From positions 20,798,001 to 20,862,000 of the forward strand of contig OX940869.1 of assembly GCA_954871525.1 (NCBI GenBank): 64,000 nucleotides of DNA, given 5' to 3'. A program made the position numbers and the translations under genes. The stretch comes from Parietaria judaica (Eukaryota > Streptophyta > Magnoliopsida > Rosales > Urticaceae). The notes under the pieces were generated by a model. That model worked only from the letters and a program-made list of their open reading frames with translations, was not told the DNA's origin and made no database searches. Below, in pieces: positions 11,585 through 22,411 of the stretch (position 1 is its first letter; each line of letters starts with the position of its first letter).

Positions 11585-12623
11585 TTCGAATTCATATTAT
11601 CTAGATCCAACGGTTGTGATAAATCTTTAAACCGATCTAATGGATCAAATTAGTTTAGGATAAAATCAAATATTAAAAGATTTAATAAAAATCAAATTCG
11701 AATTTATCCAAAACTATAATTCGAAAATTATATATAATATATATATAATTAATTAATTTCCAATCCGAAGGTAAAGATTAAATCTTAGACCAATCTAACG
11801 GATATAATTAATTAACCAAATTGGAAAATCAAAACTTGGCCACCAAGTTATTAATTTCGAATATATCAATATCCTAATCCAACGGTTGATATTAAATCAT
11901 AACAGATCCAATGGATTAAATTGATTTTAGGGTTTTTTTCAAATACCAAAACATTTGGTACTTTTGCCGCAATTATGAAAAGACCAAAGTCTATCCATTT
12001 GAACGCATATGGTTCCACATTCCAAGGCATAATTCGATTTTTACACTTATAATATATATGAAAATATATTATTTACATATTAATATAAATCTATTAATTA
12101 TTGAATAAATATTAATAATATATTAATAATTAAATTCGAATAATTAAATTATATTAATATTCTCTGATCTCAATATCACACATTCAAATGTCATGGTGAC
12201 ACACCATCATTTAAATTCGTGACATATGATTTAATTTCATAGTTTACCGAAACAATCACAAACTTAGAAATTCTCTAAATCACAAACCGTAAGTCGAAAC
12301 GACTCAGTTCCAACAGAAAAGTTTCTTAGAATTTAATTTCCAACAACTTTTATGTTGACAGAAAATCCAAATTCTAATTTCTTTTGTCAGTTAATTTCGG
12401 TTACCAAGATATGGTACTTTTGCCACGCTACTGATAAAACTATCGAATGTCTATCAAGACTTCAGTTTTACGAGTCTTGCCAAATGATCTTAAAAACATT
12501 TCAAATGTTTTTATCACGTACGTATCATCTGTTACGGAGCTATCCTGAGGACCATGGACCCGTATCACTTAAGCTCCAACGAACTGCTAGGGTGTTCGTC
12601 AAACCTCGGTGTTATTCCACTAT
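10773..12623 (-). mobile_element. Truncated Copia LTR, minus strand
   Basis: It starts TGTTAGGAATCACGTCTC, the reverse of the 3' end of the Copia LTRs elsewhere in the window, and follows them to about 12623, where homology stops mid-LTR at ...TTATTCCACTAT. The remaining third or so is absent. There is no adjoining primer site or internal region. It contains a (TA)n run near 11552-11580. Confidence 0.8.
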
Positions 12624-13599
12624 CGTTTTTTGTATTTCTCTTTCAGATTAGCGGTTTATTGGTCTGAGCCGTGCTCATTGGCTTTGGACCCGTGTTCTCC
12701 AGTATGGATCGAAGAGCCAAAGTTTCAGGGAATCAAGCATATTTTTCTCAAGTTGATGATATTTTCAACAGGCTGGGGATTCCCGTCGATGTGCCGAGCT
12801 CAGTGCTCATCTACTTCGATGTGGGCGTCATCGACAAGTAATATTCGCTCTCGTTCTTCGAATCGCCGCCCGATTGCTCTGTCGCTGTTTTTATATATGT
12901 CAAAAATTTACATATTTTATGATTAAATAGTGGCTGTTTTTAGCACTTCAAGTGTGTATACGTTTGCTTCTTACATATCGATTTACTTTTTTAATTATAA
13001 TGCTTGATCATTTGGGTTCGATAGCAAAACTGTTGTTAAATTTAGAACAAAATTGTTTTGATAGCAAAACTGTTGATTACTTTTAATGGCAAACTCTTCG
13101 ACTCCGACACCGGCCTCTTTCTCGAGAATAAGTGGAGATATGTCCCCGTGGCTCTTTCAACACACGTTGACAAGCGCACAAAGGAAAATCACTAGGAAGC
13201 CCAAGGAGAAGATATTATTACATTTGCATGTTATGTACATAAAATTCAAACTAGCTTTTTCGTTGACATTTTAGTTACACCCAAAAGCGGTGCACATGGT
13301 GGAACTAGATTTACTTCTGAAAAAAAGGTAAGAACAATGAAACCTCGTTTTTTTTAATACCGTTTCTAATTGTTTAAAAAATACGATTTCAGATGCAAAG
13401 ATTGCTGGAATGAGAGAATGTCGGCGGAGAGAGTGGAGGTTCTGAAGCAAACCACGGAGAGAGTGGAGATTCTGAAGCAAACCAAGGAGTTATGTGACCG
13501 ATAAACCTAGATGATGATCGTATATTAATTAGACAATTGGGAGTACATTAAATTATAATCATAAGACTAGCTTTGTATTCTGAAACTAATTCAGTGAAA
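12624..13599 (+). pseudogene. Exon-like gene fragments of unknown family
   Basis: Three plus-strand stretches look like exons. About 12648-12835 follows CTCTTTCAG, precedes GTAATATT and reads ...SGNQAYFSQVDDIF.... About 13082-13328 ends at GTAAGAACA and reads ...GKLFDSDTGLFLENKW.... About 13394-13500 follows a TTTCAG acceptor. The frames carry stops and no start or end of a gene is evident. I cannot assign a family. The block sits between a truncated LTR and a repeat array, so a captured or broken host gene is likely. Confidence 0.35.
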
Positions 13600-13883
13600 T
13601 GTGTTTGCCTAAACACTTTTTGCCTATATTTAAACGGTTTTTTTTGGTGCAAAAAAAATCCATTTAAACACTTTTTGCCTACATTTAAACGGTTTTGTTC
13701 TTCAAACCCAACAACTTTTTTGGGTGCAAAAAAAATAAAAAGAAAATAAAAACCCGTTTAAACAGTTTTTGCCTAAATTTAAACGGTTTTGTTCTTCAAA
13801 CCCAACGGTTTTTTTTTTTTTGCAAAAAAATAAATAAATCCACTAAAAAACTTTTTGCCTACATTTAAACGGTTTTGTTCTTC
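13600..13883 (+). repeat. Tandem ~80-90 bp repeat array, left part
   Basis: Repeats of the form AAATCCATTTAAACAC-TTTTTGCC-TACATTTAAACGG followed by GTTCTTCAAACCCAAC and a T-rich stretch with GGGTGCAAAA. The array is interrupted by the F-box element (duplication AAACC) and continues in the same orientation at 24761-25130, then in inverted orientation at 25131-25590. Confidence 0.8.
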
Positions 13884-13888
13884 AAACC

Positions 13889-13948
13889 TGTAGAGGGCGA
13901 TTTTCACCGCTCTTTTCCAGTCACAGAAATAATCACAAACAACAAATA
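13889..13948 (-). mobile_element. Residual outer LTR, about 60 bp
   Basis: This matches the first ~60 bp of the LTR at 15613 (one visible change, CCGCTC for CCGCCC). It then switches to sequence found downstream of the F-box gene (compare 22310). The junction has about 3 bp (AAT) shared by both parents, as expected for a microhomology-mediated deletion. Confidence 0.75.
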
Positions 13949-14047
13949 ATTATCATCGAGAGGCCACGCCAGAAGGGGTTCGTAGAGGCTTCTCGGTAGG
14001 TTAACCCTCCCTTCTCGTCGTGCAGCGTATGTGCCTTACTCTGGGGC

Positions 14048-15061
14048 TTATTCACCGATGATCGAGCAGGCCGAAGACACGACCTTCTCCAGAGAGTCTC
14101 TGCTGGGGCGCCCATTGTTGCAGTCCGTGCAGACGTAGGTATACCACGTGAGACCAAGGCTTATGCATGATCTGCAAAAGCCACAAGCACGTCCTTCTTG
14201 GCGTCGGCGAATGCACGGTTTGCGGATGGTGTTCCTTTCTTTAAACTTTGTGGGCCTCTCATAAACCAGGGTGTCCTTTTCGCACCTCCTGCATAACTCC
14301 ATGTCGAGCAGACGACCGTGTGGTGCGGGCGTCTGCTCCTCAGGGTCGTTGGCCGGGCTCCCTGCCGCGAGCAGCGTAGGAAGGTCCTCGAGTCTGGCCT
14401 TGGCTCCCTCCTCGTAACTGAACCCCTCGTAACTGAACCCGAGCCTGTTGACCCTTAGGAATTTTATTCCGTGCTTTATGGTGGACAGGTTGTTGACCAC
14501 GTCGTCTATGGTGATTCGGTGGCAGCTTGGCAGGCATAACTTTATGATCGCCGGGTTATCCTGCAGAATTATCCTCAATGCGGCGTTGGTGACCTCGAAG
14601 CACCTATTCAGTGTTAGGGTCCCCATCTTCCCTTGAGACCTCCTCGCCAGTTTCAGGAGATTCTCGTCTTTGAGCTGCTCGCTCATCGGGTCGTCGATGG
14701 TGAGATTGCGCCACAGAAGGTTGTTCCCCCGAACCTCGTCGCGCAGCGACTTGCACACCATCTCCATCGCGAGGAGTTCCTCGAGGCTCAGATACAGCAG
14801 GACAAGTTCCATTGCGGGGTGTGGTTCGCCTGGGACCCTTTGCTGCTCCTGGTCCTGTTGGTTCTTTGTCGTGTCCTCCATCATTGGACACGGCTCATCG
14901 CTCTCTGGCCATTCTTCATTCTTCCAGCCGTCCGTCATTACGTGATCATCTCCTCCTCGTGCCCCCGCCATGTCTTCTTTGGGCCATCCCCAACCTCCTT
15001 CTACGACCATTTCGGACTCGTCTGTGTAGCTTTGGCCAGTAACTCCCTCCCCGAGCGCCAT
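14048..15061 (-). CDS. F-box/LRR protein, SKIP14-like, copy 1 (in retrotransposon)
   Basis: A 337-residue intact ORF from an ATG at 15061. Residues 1-75 are acidic and Trp-rich. An F-box lies at about 82-122 (LELVLLYLSLEELLAMEMVC, LLWRNL). Leucine-rich AMN1-like repeats follow at about 140-205. The tail has Cys pairs at 257/260, 293/296/299 and 311/314 around LVYERP, like the Cys-rich tail of plant SKIP14 F-box proteins, which act as substrate adaptors in SCF ubiquitin ligases. There is a small GFSYE duplication near 208-217. It lies in the sense direction just after LTR and primer site, in the place of gag, so LTR-driven transcription is plausible. Copy 2 at 22412-23425 differs by one residue (Lys/Asn at 145). 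Confidence 0.8.
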   Translation of the reverse strand: MALGEGVTGQSYTDESEMVVEGGWGWPKEDMAGARGGDDHVMTDGWKNEEWPESDEPCPMMEDTTKNQQDQEQQRVPGEPHPAMELVLLYLSLEELLAMEMVCKSLRDEVRGNNLLWRNLTIDDPMSEQLKDENLLKLARRSQGKMGTLTLNRCFEVTNAALRIILQDNPAIIKLCLPSCHRITIDDVVNNLSTIKHGIKFLRVNRLGFSYEGFSYEEGAKARLEDLPTLLAAGSPANDPEEQTPAPHGRLLDMELCRRCEKDTLVYERPTKFKERNTIRKPCIRRRQEGRACGFCRSCISLGLTWYTYVCTDCNNGRPSRDSLEKVVSSACSIIGE

Positions 15062-15612
15062 CTTTTCTTCGTATGCTCTCTCCCCTTGTATCGAGAAAAC
15101 ACTAATAGATTATGGTTTTAAAGTAAGAAAGGAACTTTGAATTTTCTGGGTAGAGTGATCGGGATTTATCTGGGAGTTAACCGAGTTGGTTTTTACTTCC
15201 GCAAACTTGTTCCTCATGGTCCTTCCCAAACCTCCCATTTATAACCGTTGATTGTTCCGCACGCAACTCTTCGTATTCTCTGACCCCGCTGTCACTTCAC
15301 AACGCTTCGGGAGTCACTCCGATTCATTGATGCGCATGCGTTTCTTTTTCTGATTAGCCGACTATACGTCTACCTCTTTTAAATGCAAGGAGTCCGTACG
15401 TCTCCCCCCTTACGTCACTCCTGCCTTTTGAGTTGCCCCTTAGGCCCTGCTCGCTGTTTTCGCGCGTTCAATCATCACCTCGAGCAGCCACCGCCGGTCT
15501 CCTCGAGGTCGGGCCTCGTTGCTGACGATGGCGTCGCTTGATAACGTCATGCTCCTCCAAATTCCTGGCTGTGAGTTAGAAAGAAAACAAAGCCCCACGG
15601 TGGGCGCCAAAC
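15062..15612 (-). other. Leader of the second F-box unit, with primer site
   Basis: Non-coding stretch between LTR and F-box start. The minus strand just after the LTR reads TTTGGCGCCCACCGTGGGGC (15593-15612), a TGGCGC-type primer site. It is nearly identical to 23426-23976. The plus-strand ORFs running antisense to the F-box gene here are shadows. Confidence 0.65.
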
Positions 15613-16393
15613 TGTAGAGGGCGATTTTCACCGCCCTTTTCCAGTCACAGAAATAATCACAAACAACAAATTAATAACAATAATCACTGAATATCTCTGT
15701 TTTATTATATTTTCCGATATGAGCTCGGTTTTCTTTCGTTGAATAGCTGGACAGATGAAGGATCATGAACCAAGATTCTCTCTTTGGTGTAGCCTTTCTA
15801 TTACAGGATCTCTCTCTTTCTCCCGGGCTTTTTCTCTATTTTTCCGAACCTTTACAAATGAGGCTTATCTTGCCTTTTATAGAGTTTACATTATGTCACT
15901 TTTCTTCTTTCCCACATTTTTCTTCCTTTAATCATTCGCTTCCCAGAGTGATTTGAGGGAAGCATGGATAATCCCAGCTTTATGTCACTTCTGAGCAGAC
16001 TGTCATTATGGGTAGGTGAGCCTCATTAAATGCGCATCCCGTCAGCCGTCATTCAGCTCTGCAAGCCTCGTCGCTGATGCTTCTCATCGAGTGAGTAGGT
16101 CGGCTTCATTAAATGCACATCTCGTTTGCCGTCATTCGGCTCTGCATAAACCATCATGACGAAATTCCTCGTCGAACGTGATGGGACACTTCATCGCAAC
16201 CTACTCTCGCGTGGCCACACCTCCTCGCGGTTGAACCTCCTCGGAGATAATCCTCCTCGAGGATAGTTCTCCTCGGGGATACGCCTTGTTCACCCCCTCG
16301 GGAGATGAGCTTCCTCGCCCTCCCTCATGTCGTTTATGGAAAAAACGACACGAGTTGTGTTGAGGGTGGATTTGACCAAATCCGACCTTAACA
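15613..16393 (-). mobile_element. Middle LTR of the minus-strand F-box element (781 bp)
   Basis: Termini TGTAGAGGG and CTTAACA. A minus-strand TATA box (TATAAAAGG) lies at 15873-15881. Compared with 23977-24760 there are roughly a dozen substitutions and small indels. One flank is a primer site and the other a polypurine tract, so it serves both as 3' LTR of the right unit and 5' LTR of the left unit. Confidence 0.85.
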
Positions 16394-16430
16394 GTTAGTC
16401 CCCCATTTTATCAAGTGTATACACTTGGTA
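16394..16430 (-). promoter_or_regulatory. Polypurine tract and 16-bp palindrome
   Basis: On the minus strand AAAATGGGGGACTAAC abuts the LTR. Next to it is a perfect palindrome, CAAGTGTATACACTTG. Both are conserved at 35394-35428 in the other F-box element. Confidence 0.65.
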
Positions 16431-16754
16431 AAATAAAGTATAATCTTCTTGACAAACCCTTAGCGATGAGGGTCCCCAATGACGCTAAATGAGGGATTTT
16501 CGCGAAGATCTTCGTTAACGACCGGGAAAGTCCGACTCTCTCGCTTCTCCGACCGTTGTCTGGCTCTGGGCCCCACCTTGGTTTGCTTTCCCAAATTCGT
16601 CAGCCTCGAATCCTTCGCACGTCCCTTCAGCATTAAATGCCATTCTTTCGCACTCGAGTACTTATGGGGATTCATAACGGGCCCTTGATGGGTTCGCGAT
16701 CTTTGAATTTGGGTCGTTGGATCAACACGCGCCTATCCATTCTTTCTCCTCTTC

Positions 16755-16762
16755 TATAAATT
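16755..16762 (+). promoter_or_regulatory. TATA box of the antisense gene
   Basis: TATAAATT about 140 bp before the ATG at 16903, with a pyrimidine-rich leader between. The same box is present before the antisense gene in the other element (34743-34750, minus strand). This suggests an autonomous promoter for the antisense transcript. Confidence 0.5.
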
Positions 16763-16902
16763 CGGAGTTTGTGCCCCCCTTTTCAGACATTTTTCGTATT
16801 TTCAAAAACTCTCTCTAAACTGCCTTTGCGACATTCACTCTTTGTTCCTACTCTCATTCCCTCATCTTCAAGTTTCTTCTTACTTCTCTCCTAGACGCTC
16901 CG

Positions 16903-19900
16903 ATGGCTCCTTCCCGCTCCGGGCTGGTCTTTAAGACCCGAAGCCCTGCCTCTGTCATGACGACCGAGAATTTGCAGTTTATCATCAACAACTGTTCAGA
17001 TTCGGATCTCTTTTTCGCACGTCTCCCCTTCGAGGGTGAATTCGCCGACGAGCCTCAGAATGACTTTGTCTGCGTTTATGAGTCGTTCTTCCGCATTGTC
17101 GGCCTTCGCTTCCCGGTACCGCTCTTGATCGTGGCGTTCCTCTACGCTTTTGGGGTTCCGATCGCCCAGGTGATCCCCAACACAGTTCGCCTTCTCCTCT
17201 GCACACTCGTTATTGCATGCGAGCAGAAAGTGGAGCTCACGCTCGAGGACTTGATGCGCCTCTTCAAGGTTTCCCGGAATCCGAAGAATTTGGGCCGCTT
17301 TCCCATTTCTCATCGCGTTCGACCGCACATTCTCACGAATACACCGTCGAACGAGTCCGGTTGGGAGAATAAATATATCTTCGTTCGAGTAGACAACTCC
17401 AACTTTGGTCCCCACCACTCCTTCCTTCCGAGGGATTTGGTACTTGAGGGAGCGGATCTCCCTCGATTTAAGCCTGAGGAGAATGAGGAGCCTGATGCGC
17501 GGTTTAAGGGAATCCACGCTGCTCTCCTTGCCAACCCTAGGCGCGATTGGAGTAAGGACTTTGGGGATCGGCGGATCGAGAAGTCTGGGGTCTATCAGCT
17601 GGCCCGAATTCACGGGGCACCTCCAAATACTCTCTTCCCGGTGGGTTTTCTCTGGGAACCTGTCCCGTAGGGATCTCCCGTTGAGCGGAAGAAAATAGTT
17701 CTAAGGCCGAAGAAGAAATCCGCCGTTGCTAGGGACGATGCTTCCGTTGATCGGGATCGGGAGGTGCAGAGACCGTTGAGGTCCCAGGCAGGATCCGACG
17801 CTCCTCACTACATGGGGCTCACTCTTCGAGAGGGTGGTCCCCTGGGTAAACGCCCTATCGAGGATACTCGCGATGAGTGGCGGACAAAATCCAGGACGGA
17901 TTCCGTCGCCCGCTCTCCTACGGAAGTTTCTCGTTCCTCAAGGAGATCCCCTCGAGAAGAAAGCTCTTCGGGCAAGCGGCCCGCCGAGGATGTATTCGAG
18001 GCTTCTCCTGCGAAGAAGGCTAAGGTCCCCCCTTCGGCCTCCGAGCCCGAAGCTGCTTATCCGTCTCGGGGAACAGCGAAGGGGGCTCCGGGTACCGCGC
18101 CTGAAGAGGGCGAGGCCGAGAGGACGGGCCTGGTGTTGGGCAAGCGTGCGCGCCCCGCCGCGAATCCACGGGAGAGATTGGAGTTCGAGGATATTGAGCA
18201 TCTGGTCATCGCGCCAAACGCTCCCCCTCCACCACCTTTGGGAGCTGAAAACTCCATCCTTCCTCCCGCTCCTGGGGTCGCGACCCGGCCCTCTCCATCG
18301 TCACCTCGGGGAATCCCCGACGAAGTGACGCGGGACCTAGCCGTAGCCTCTGCGTCTTTGATTCAATCTCTGGTCAAAGAGTCCCTGGTCCCGAACGAGG
18401 AAGGTACAGGATCTCTTGGCGAGGAGGATTCCCAAGGAAAGACCTCCACACCCGTCGGGCACGAAGGCGACCAGGGGCAGATCCCCCTCGGACCGGAGGA
18501 GGAGCAGCCCGGGGCGCTCCCCGAGGTTAATCCCCCTAGCTTGAAGCCCCTTTCCAACGCGCCTGGTATCGAAGCCCTCGAGGGCTCAGGGGTCCAGCTC
18601 ACTCCCGAGCTTACCGTTGTTTCCGACCTACAGGTACCTCTCATCACTCCTTCTGGTGCGCTACCGAAATCATCGGACGACCCGGCGCAGCCCTCTGTGT
18701 CACCCCTTGACACCGAGGAGGCTCCTACCGGATCGCCACAAGCTCAAACCGGCACCCTCGCCACGCTACCTCCGGGTACACTTCCTGAGGGTCGGGAGGT
18801 TTACTCCTCGGCCGTGTGCAAGGGCCTTACTCCAGAGGCTGAAGCTTCTCACGGGCTCGTCGATCCCCTCAATGAGTAAGTGGGATACTCGGAATTCTTC
18901 GACCATGTCCTCCGGGGGGTTGCCCGGCTAAAAGATGTGATTGCCTCCGAGCAGCTATCCACCGCTAAGGCCGAGAAAGAGGCCAGTGAGTTGTCGGCGG
19001 AGCTCGCGTTAGTCCGGGGACAACTTGAGGTTTCCACCCGCGACGGGCGGAAGTTCCGGGAGCAGACCGAGAAGCTTTTCTCGGAACTCGACGAGACCAA
19101 ATTAACCTTGGAGTCGGAAATCTCGTTGCGCCGGGCCGGAGAGGCCGAATTCGCGAAGCAGAAAAACTCTTTCGCCGCTAAAGAGGCGGATCTCTCCGAT
19201 AAGCTCCGTCTTAAGGCTGAACGCCTCGCTCAGGTTAGTGAAGCTGTCGGCGTACCGCTCGAACAAGAAGATCACCTGGTGTCCCGGGTCGACGCCGTGT
19301 TGAGGAAGTTCACCGAAGACTTGGAGGCTGCGCGAGCCGAGGCGGTTGAAGAGCTTCGCGGCCGAGAGTGCCTGTTTGAGGAGGCCCAAGCCAAGCTGGA
19401 GCGCCTCTCGGTGAGGTTTGAGTTTCTCGATCAATCCATTAACGCCCATCGCTTGGCTGCCGCGTACCAAGCCAACATCGGCTTGGCTGAGAAAGTCCTT
19501 CCTGCGGCACCCATCGAGGGTCTCGAGACCCGCCTGCCTTCGTGGCGCGAAAGCCGCGATAAGTACCGGGCTGAGGCAGTCGAGCTGGACAAGAAGTCTT
19601 CCCGGGATCCCGATTCTCCGCCGCTCTCTCCCTGCTCCCCCTGCAAGCTGCCAACCCTCGACAGCCGGAGGGTTGAAAGCCTTGCCTCGGAGGGGGCCGC
19701 TCTCGGGTCCTCACCGCGCGACGAACACGGCTCGAACATCGAGACCCTGGCGCCTACGGAGCCCACGGTATAGGATGCTTTCTCGGAGTTTACCTTTCAA
19801 TTTCCCTCTTTTTTTTTTTGTAAATTTCGAATGTTGTGGCTCTTTCTGTAACCCAAGCATTTAAGCGAATTATCGTATAAATAAAAGAAATCCTTTTCGG

Positions 19901-21097
19901 GTTACCTTTTCCTTTCATCGCTAAGCTTCTTCGCTATTGCCCTCATGCACCTGTTTCCCCCTCTCTTTTTTTTTTTTATCATTGGGCCTCTTTACTATTT
20001 CATCCGCATCTCCACTCTCTCTCTTTTCCTTCGCAGGTCAGAGGTGGTACCATTGTTCTTTACCCCGATGCCTCTTCCCCCAGCGATGGAGGAGGTTACG
20101 AGGGGGCGGAAGGGCCTGCGTCTGCTCTCGATCCAGCGAGGATTTTATCGGGGAATGAAGTTGCCCTCCTCGAGGCTACATAGGCTAAGCTCGCTGATTG
20201 TAGGGCGGAGCGTGACGAAGATAGATGCCTCCTCGCCATTGCCGAGGAGTCTCTCCTTGAGGAACGACAGCGCTATCAACGGTGCGAAGAGACCCTCTCG
20301 GCGCAGCTCCGGCAGGAAAATGAGTATTTCCACCGAATCGTCGACGCCATAAACTTGTCACCCGGTCGGGAAGAGCAAATCTCTTTCCATGTCAAGGCCG
20401 TGCTGAGGAAACTTGCCAAGGACTGCGACGCAGCCATGAGCTGGGTAATAGAGGAGGAATTTTCTCGCTTACGCCTTTATCATCAAGCGACCGACAAGCT
20501 GAGGCACGCCTCTGAGAGGTTTGGTGCTCTTGAGGAGATTGTCCGCATTCAGCGCCTGCTGGGTGGTGTGCTCCCGAATATTAAGCTCGTCGAGGGACTA
20601 CCTTCTCGCTCGACCGTTGGTGAGCTTCGAGCCAAACTGCCAAGATGGCGCAGGTTGGAGCAGGAATACCTGGCTGATTTGGCCAGACTGGAGAAGAAAG
20701 TCTCCGGTGCTCCTAACTCTCCTCCACTTTCCCCTTGTCTCCCTCCGAATGTCGCTAGAGCGCGCTCGCCGGGTTTTAACGTTCTTCCTTCCTCGTCGAG
20801 CACGGTATGGGGCAGCTTAGCTTAAACATTCTGCAGTTTTACCTATTCTTTGGGGTTGGTCCCTCACTCTTGGCTCCTTCTTTGCAGGCTGATAGTAAGG
20901 TCGATGCGAACCTCGCGGCAATTTCCTCGAGTAAGCCCCCAGGACTTCCCGCTGACGACCCTGCGTGCTTAGTTGTGGATGACATCCTTCGCCGATGGTG
21001 TGATACCATCATCGAGGAATGTGCCGACGCAGTCCTGGGTCAAGATCCCCTCGATGATGTCGCTAGGCGGGAGGATCGGTCCCTGCGAGAATTATAA
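16903..21097 (+). pseudogene. Antisense three-exon gene: gypsy-type transposon domain plus coiled coils
   Basis: The gene runs opposite to the element. Exons are 16903-19767, 20037-20804 and 20888-21097 with GT-AG introns, all phase 0, giving about 1,280 codons. Three in-frame stops break it (TAG 17668, TAA 18877, TAG 20181). The first ~250 codons resemble the plant 'putative gypsy type transposon' domain (PF04195; ...VYESFFRIVGLRFPVPLL...). Then comes a Pro/Ser/Glu-rich region and long Ala/Glu/Arg coiled coils; exons 1 and 2 share a repeated block ending VLRKFTEDLEAA / VLRKLAKDCDAA. Tat-type Gypsy elements often carry antisense ORFs of this kind; their function is unknown. Because it is antisense, its introns would survive a genomic RNA intermediate. 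Confidence 0.75.
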
Positions 21098-21189
21098 TAT
21101 GTGTATTTTCTAGGGGTGTGGACGAATGAGTCGTAAATAATACTCTGTATTTCGTATTTTGAATCAAATGAACATATGATGACTTTCTC

Positions 21190-22078
21190 TTATGATTTTG
21201 CTCGCAATCTACGAACTTGTACGGGCTTGCTCGGCGCCCTTAGCCATAAATATAGTTTCTCTTTGCTCGGCACTCTCGCCGGCTCGGGCTTGCTCGGCGC
21301 CCTTAGCCGTAAATATTTTTTTTTGCTCGGCACTCTCGCCGGCTCGGTCTTGCTCGGCGCCCTTAGCCATAAATATTTTTTTTCTTTTTGCTCGGCACTC
21401 TCGCCGGCTCGGGCTTGCTCGGCGCCCTTAGCCGTAAATATTTTTTTTTTCTTTTTGCTCGGCACTCTCGCCGGCTCGGGCTTGCTCGGCGCCCTTAGCC
21501 GTATATATTTTTTTCTTTTTGCTCGGCTCTCTCGCCGGCTCGGGCTTGCTCGACGCCCTTAGCCGTAAATATTATTATTATTTTTTTGCTCGGCACTCTC
21601 GCCGTACCTCTTTTTCTTGGCACTCTCGCCGTACCTCTTTACTCGGCACTCTCACTGTACCTCTTTTTTTTTGGCACTCTCGCCGTACCTCTTTACTCGG
21701 CACTCTCGCCGTACCTCTTTTTCTTGGCACTTTCGCCGTAGTTATCACTTGCGGGTATCGCTGGGTTTCATCGGGTACGAGCCGACTAGTTTCCAAGACC
21801 CCATAGGCACTCTCGCCTTGTTTATTTCCTCGGCACTCTCGCCGGATCGGGCTTGCTCGGCGCCCTTAGCCGTAAATATATTTCTTCTTTTTGCTCGGCA
21901 CTCTCGCTGGCTTGGGCTTGCTCGGCGCCCTTAGCCGTAATTTTTTTTTCTTTTGCTCGGCACTCTCGCCGGCTCGGGCTTGCTCGGCGCCCTTAGCCGT
22001 ATATATATATATATATATATTTTTCTTTCTTTTGCTCGGCACTCTCGCCGGATCGGGCTTGCTCGGCGCCCTTAGCCG

Positions 22079-22136
<58 letters not shown>
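21190..22136. repeat. Tandem repeats of ~55-65 bp between antisense gene and F-box
   Basis: Units of GCTCGGCACTCTCGCCGG, CTCGGGCTTGCTCGGCGCCC, TTAGCCGTAAATA plus a T-run of variable length, with a degenerate shorter section at 21590-21830. It ends in a (TA)n run at 22081-22136. The other F-box element carries the reverse complement of the same unit at 29605-30345. Confidence 0.85.
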
Positions 22137-22141
<5 letters not shown>

Positions 22142-22411
22142 AATATGAATATCGCGAGGATACTTTTCTTTCTATTCGGTACTCTCACCGAGCAGAGCTG
22201 TACACACATTTTGTCAACTTATAATTCCGCTCATTTCTTAAATTAAAAACATATATACATACAGACATTAAAACCGAAACAAATTTTTATCACCTAACAA
22301 GGCTGAAGAATAATTATCATCGAGAGGCCACGCCAGAAGGGGTTCGTAGAGGCTTCTCGGTAGGTTAACCCTCCCTTCTCGTCGTGCAGCGTATGTGCCT
22401 TACTCTGGGGC
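22137..22411. other. Spacer between repeats and F-box gene
   Basis: Non-coding; from about 22310 it matches 13949-14047 downstream of F-box copy 1. Nothing else was recognised. Confidence 0.5.

Noticed and set aside
14633..15121. 162-codon plus-strand ORF opposite the F-box gene (also 22997-23485)
   Set aside because: Shadow of the F-box reading frame; no domain, and the sense frame has clear F-box/LRR features.
17834..18328. Overlapping ORFs in other frames of the antisense gene
   Set aside because: Pro/Arg-rich shadows of the main frame, which continues through exons in phase.
21190..22142. Repeated-peptide ORFs and a CRISPR-like look of the repeat arrays (also 29598-30008)
   Set aside because: Tandem repeats without unique spacers, in a plant retrotransposon; ORFs are produced by the repeat unit.
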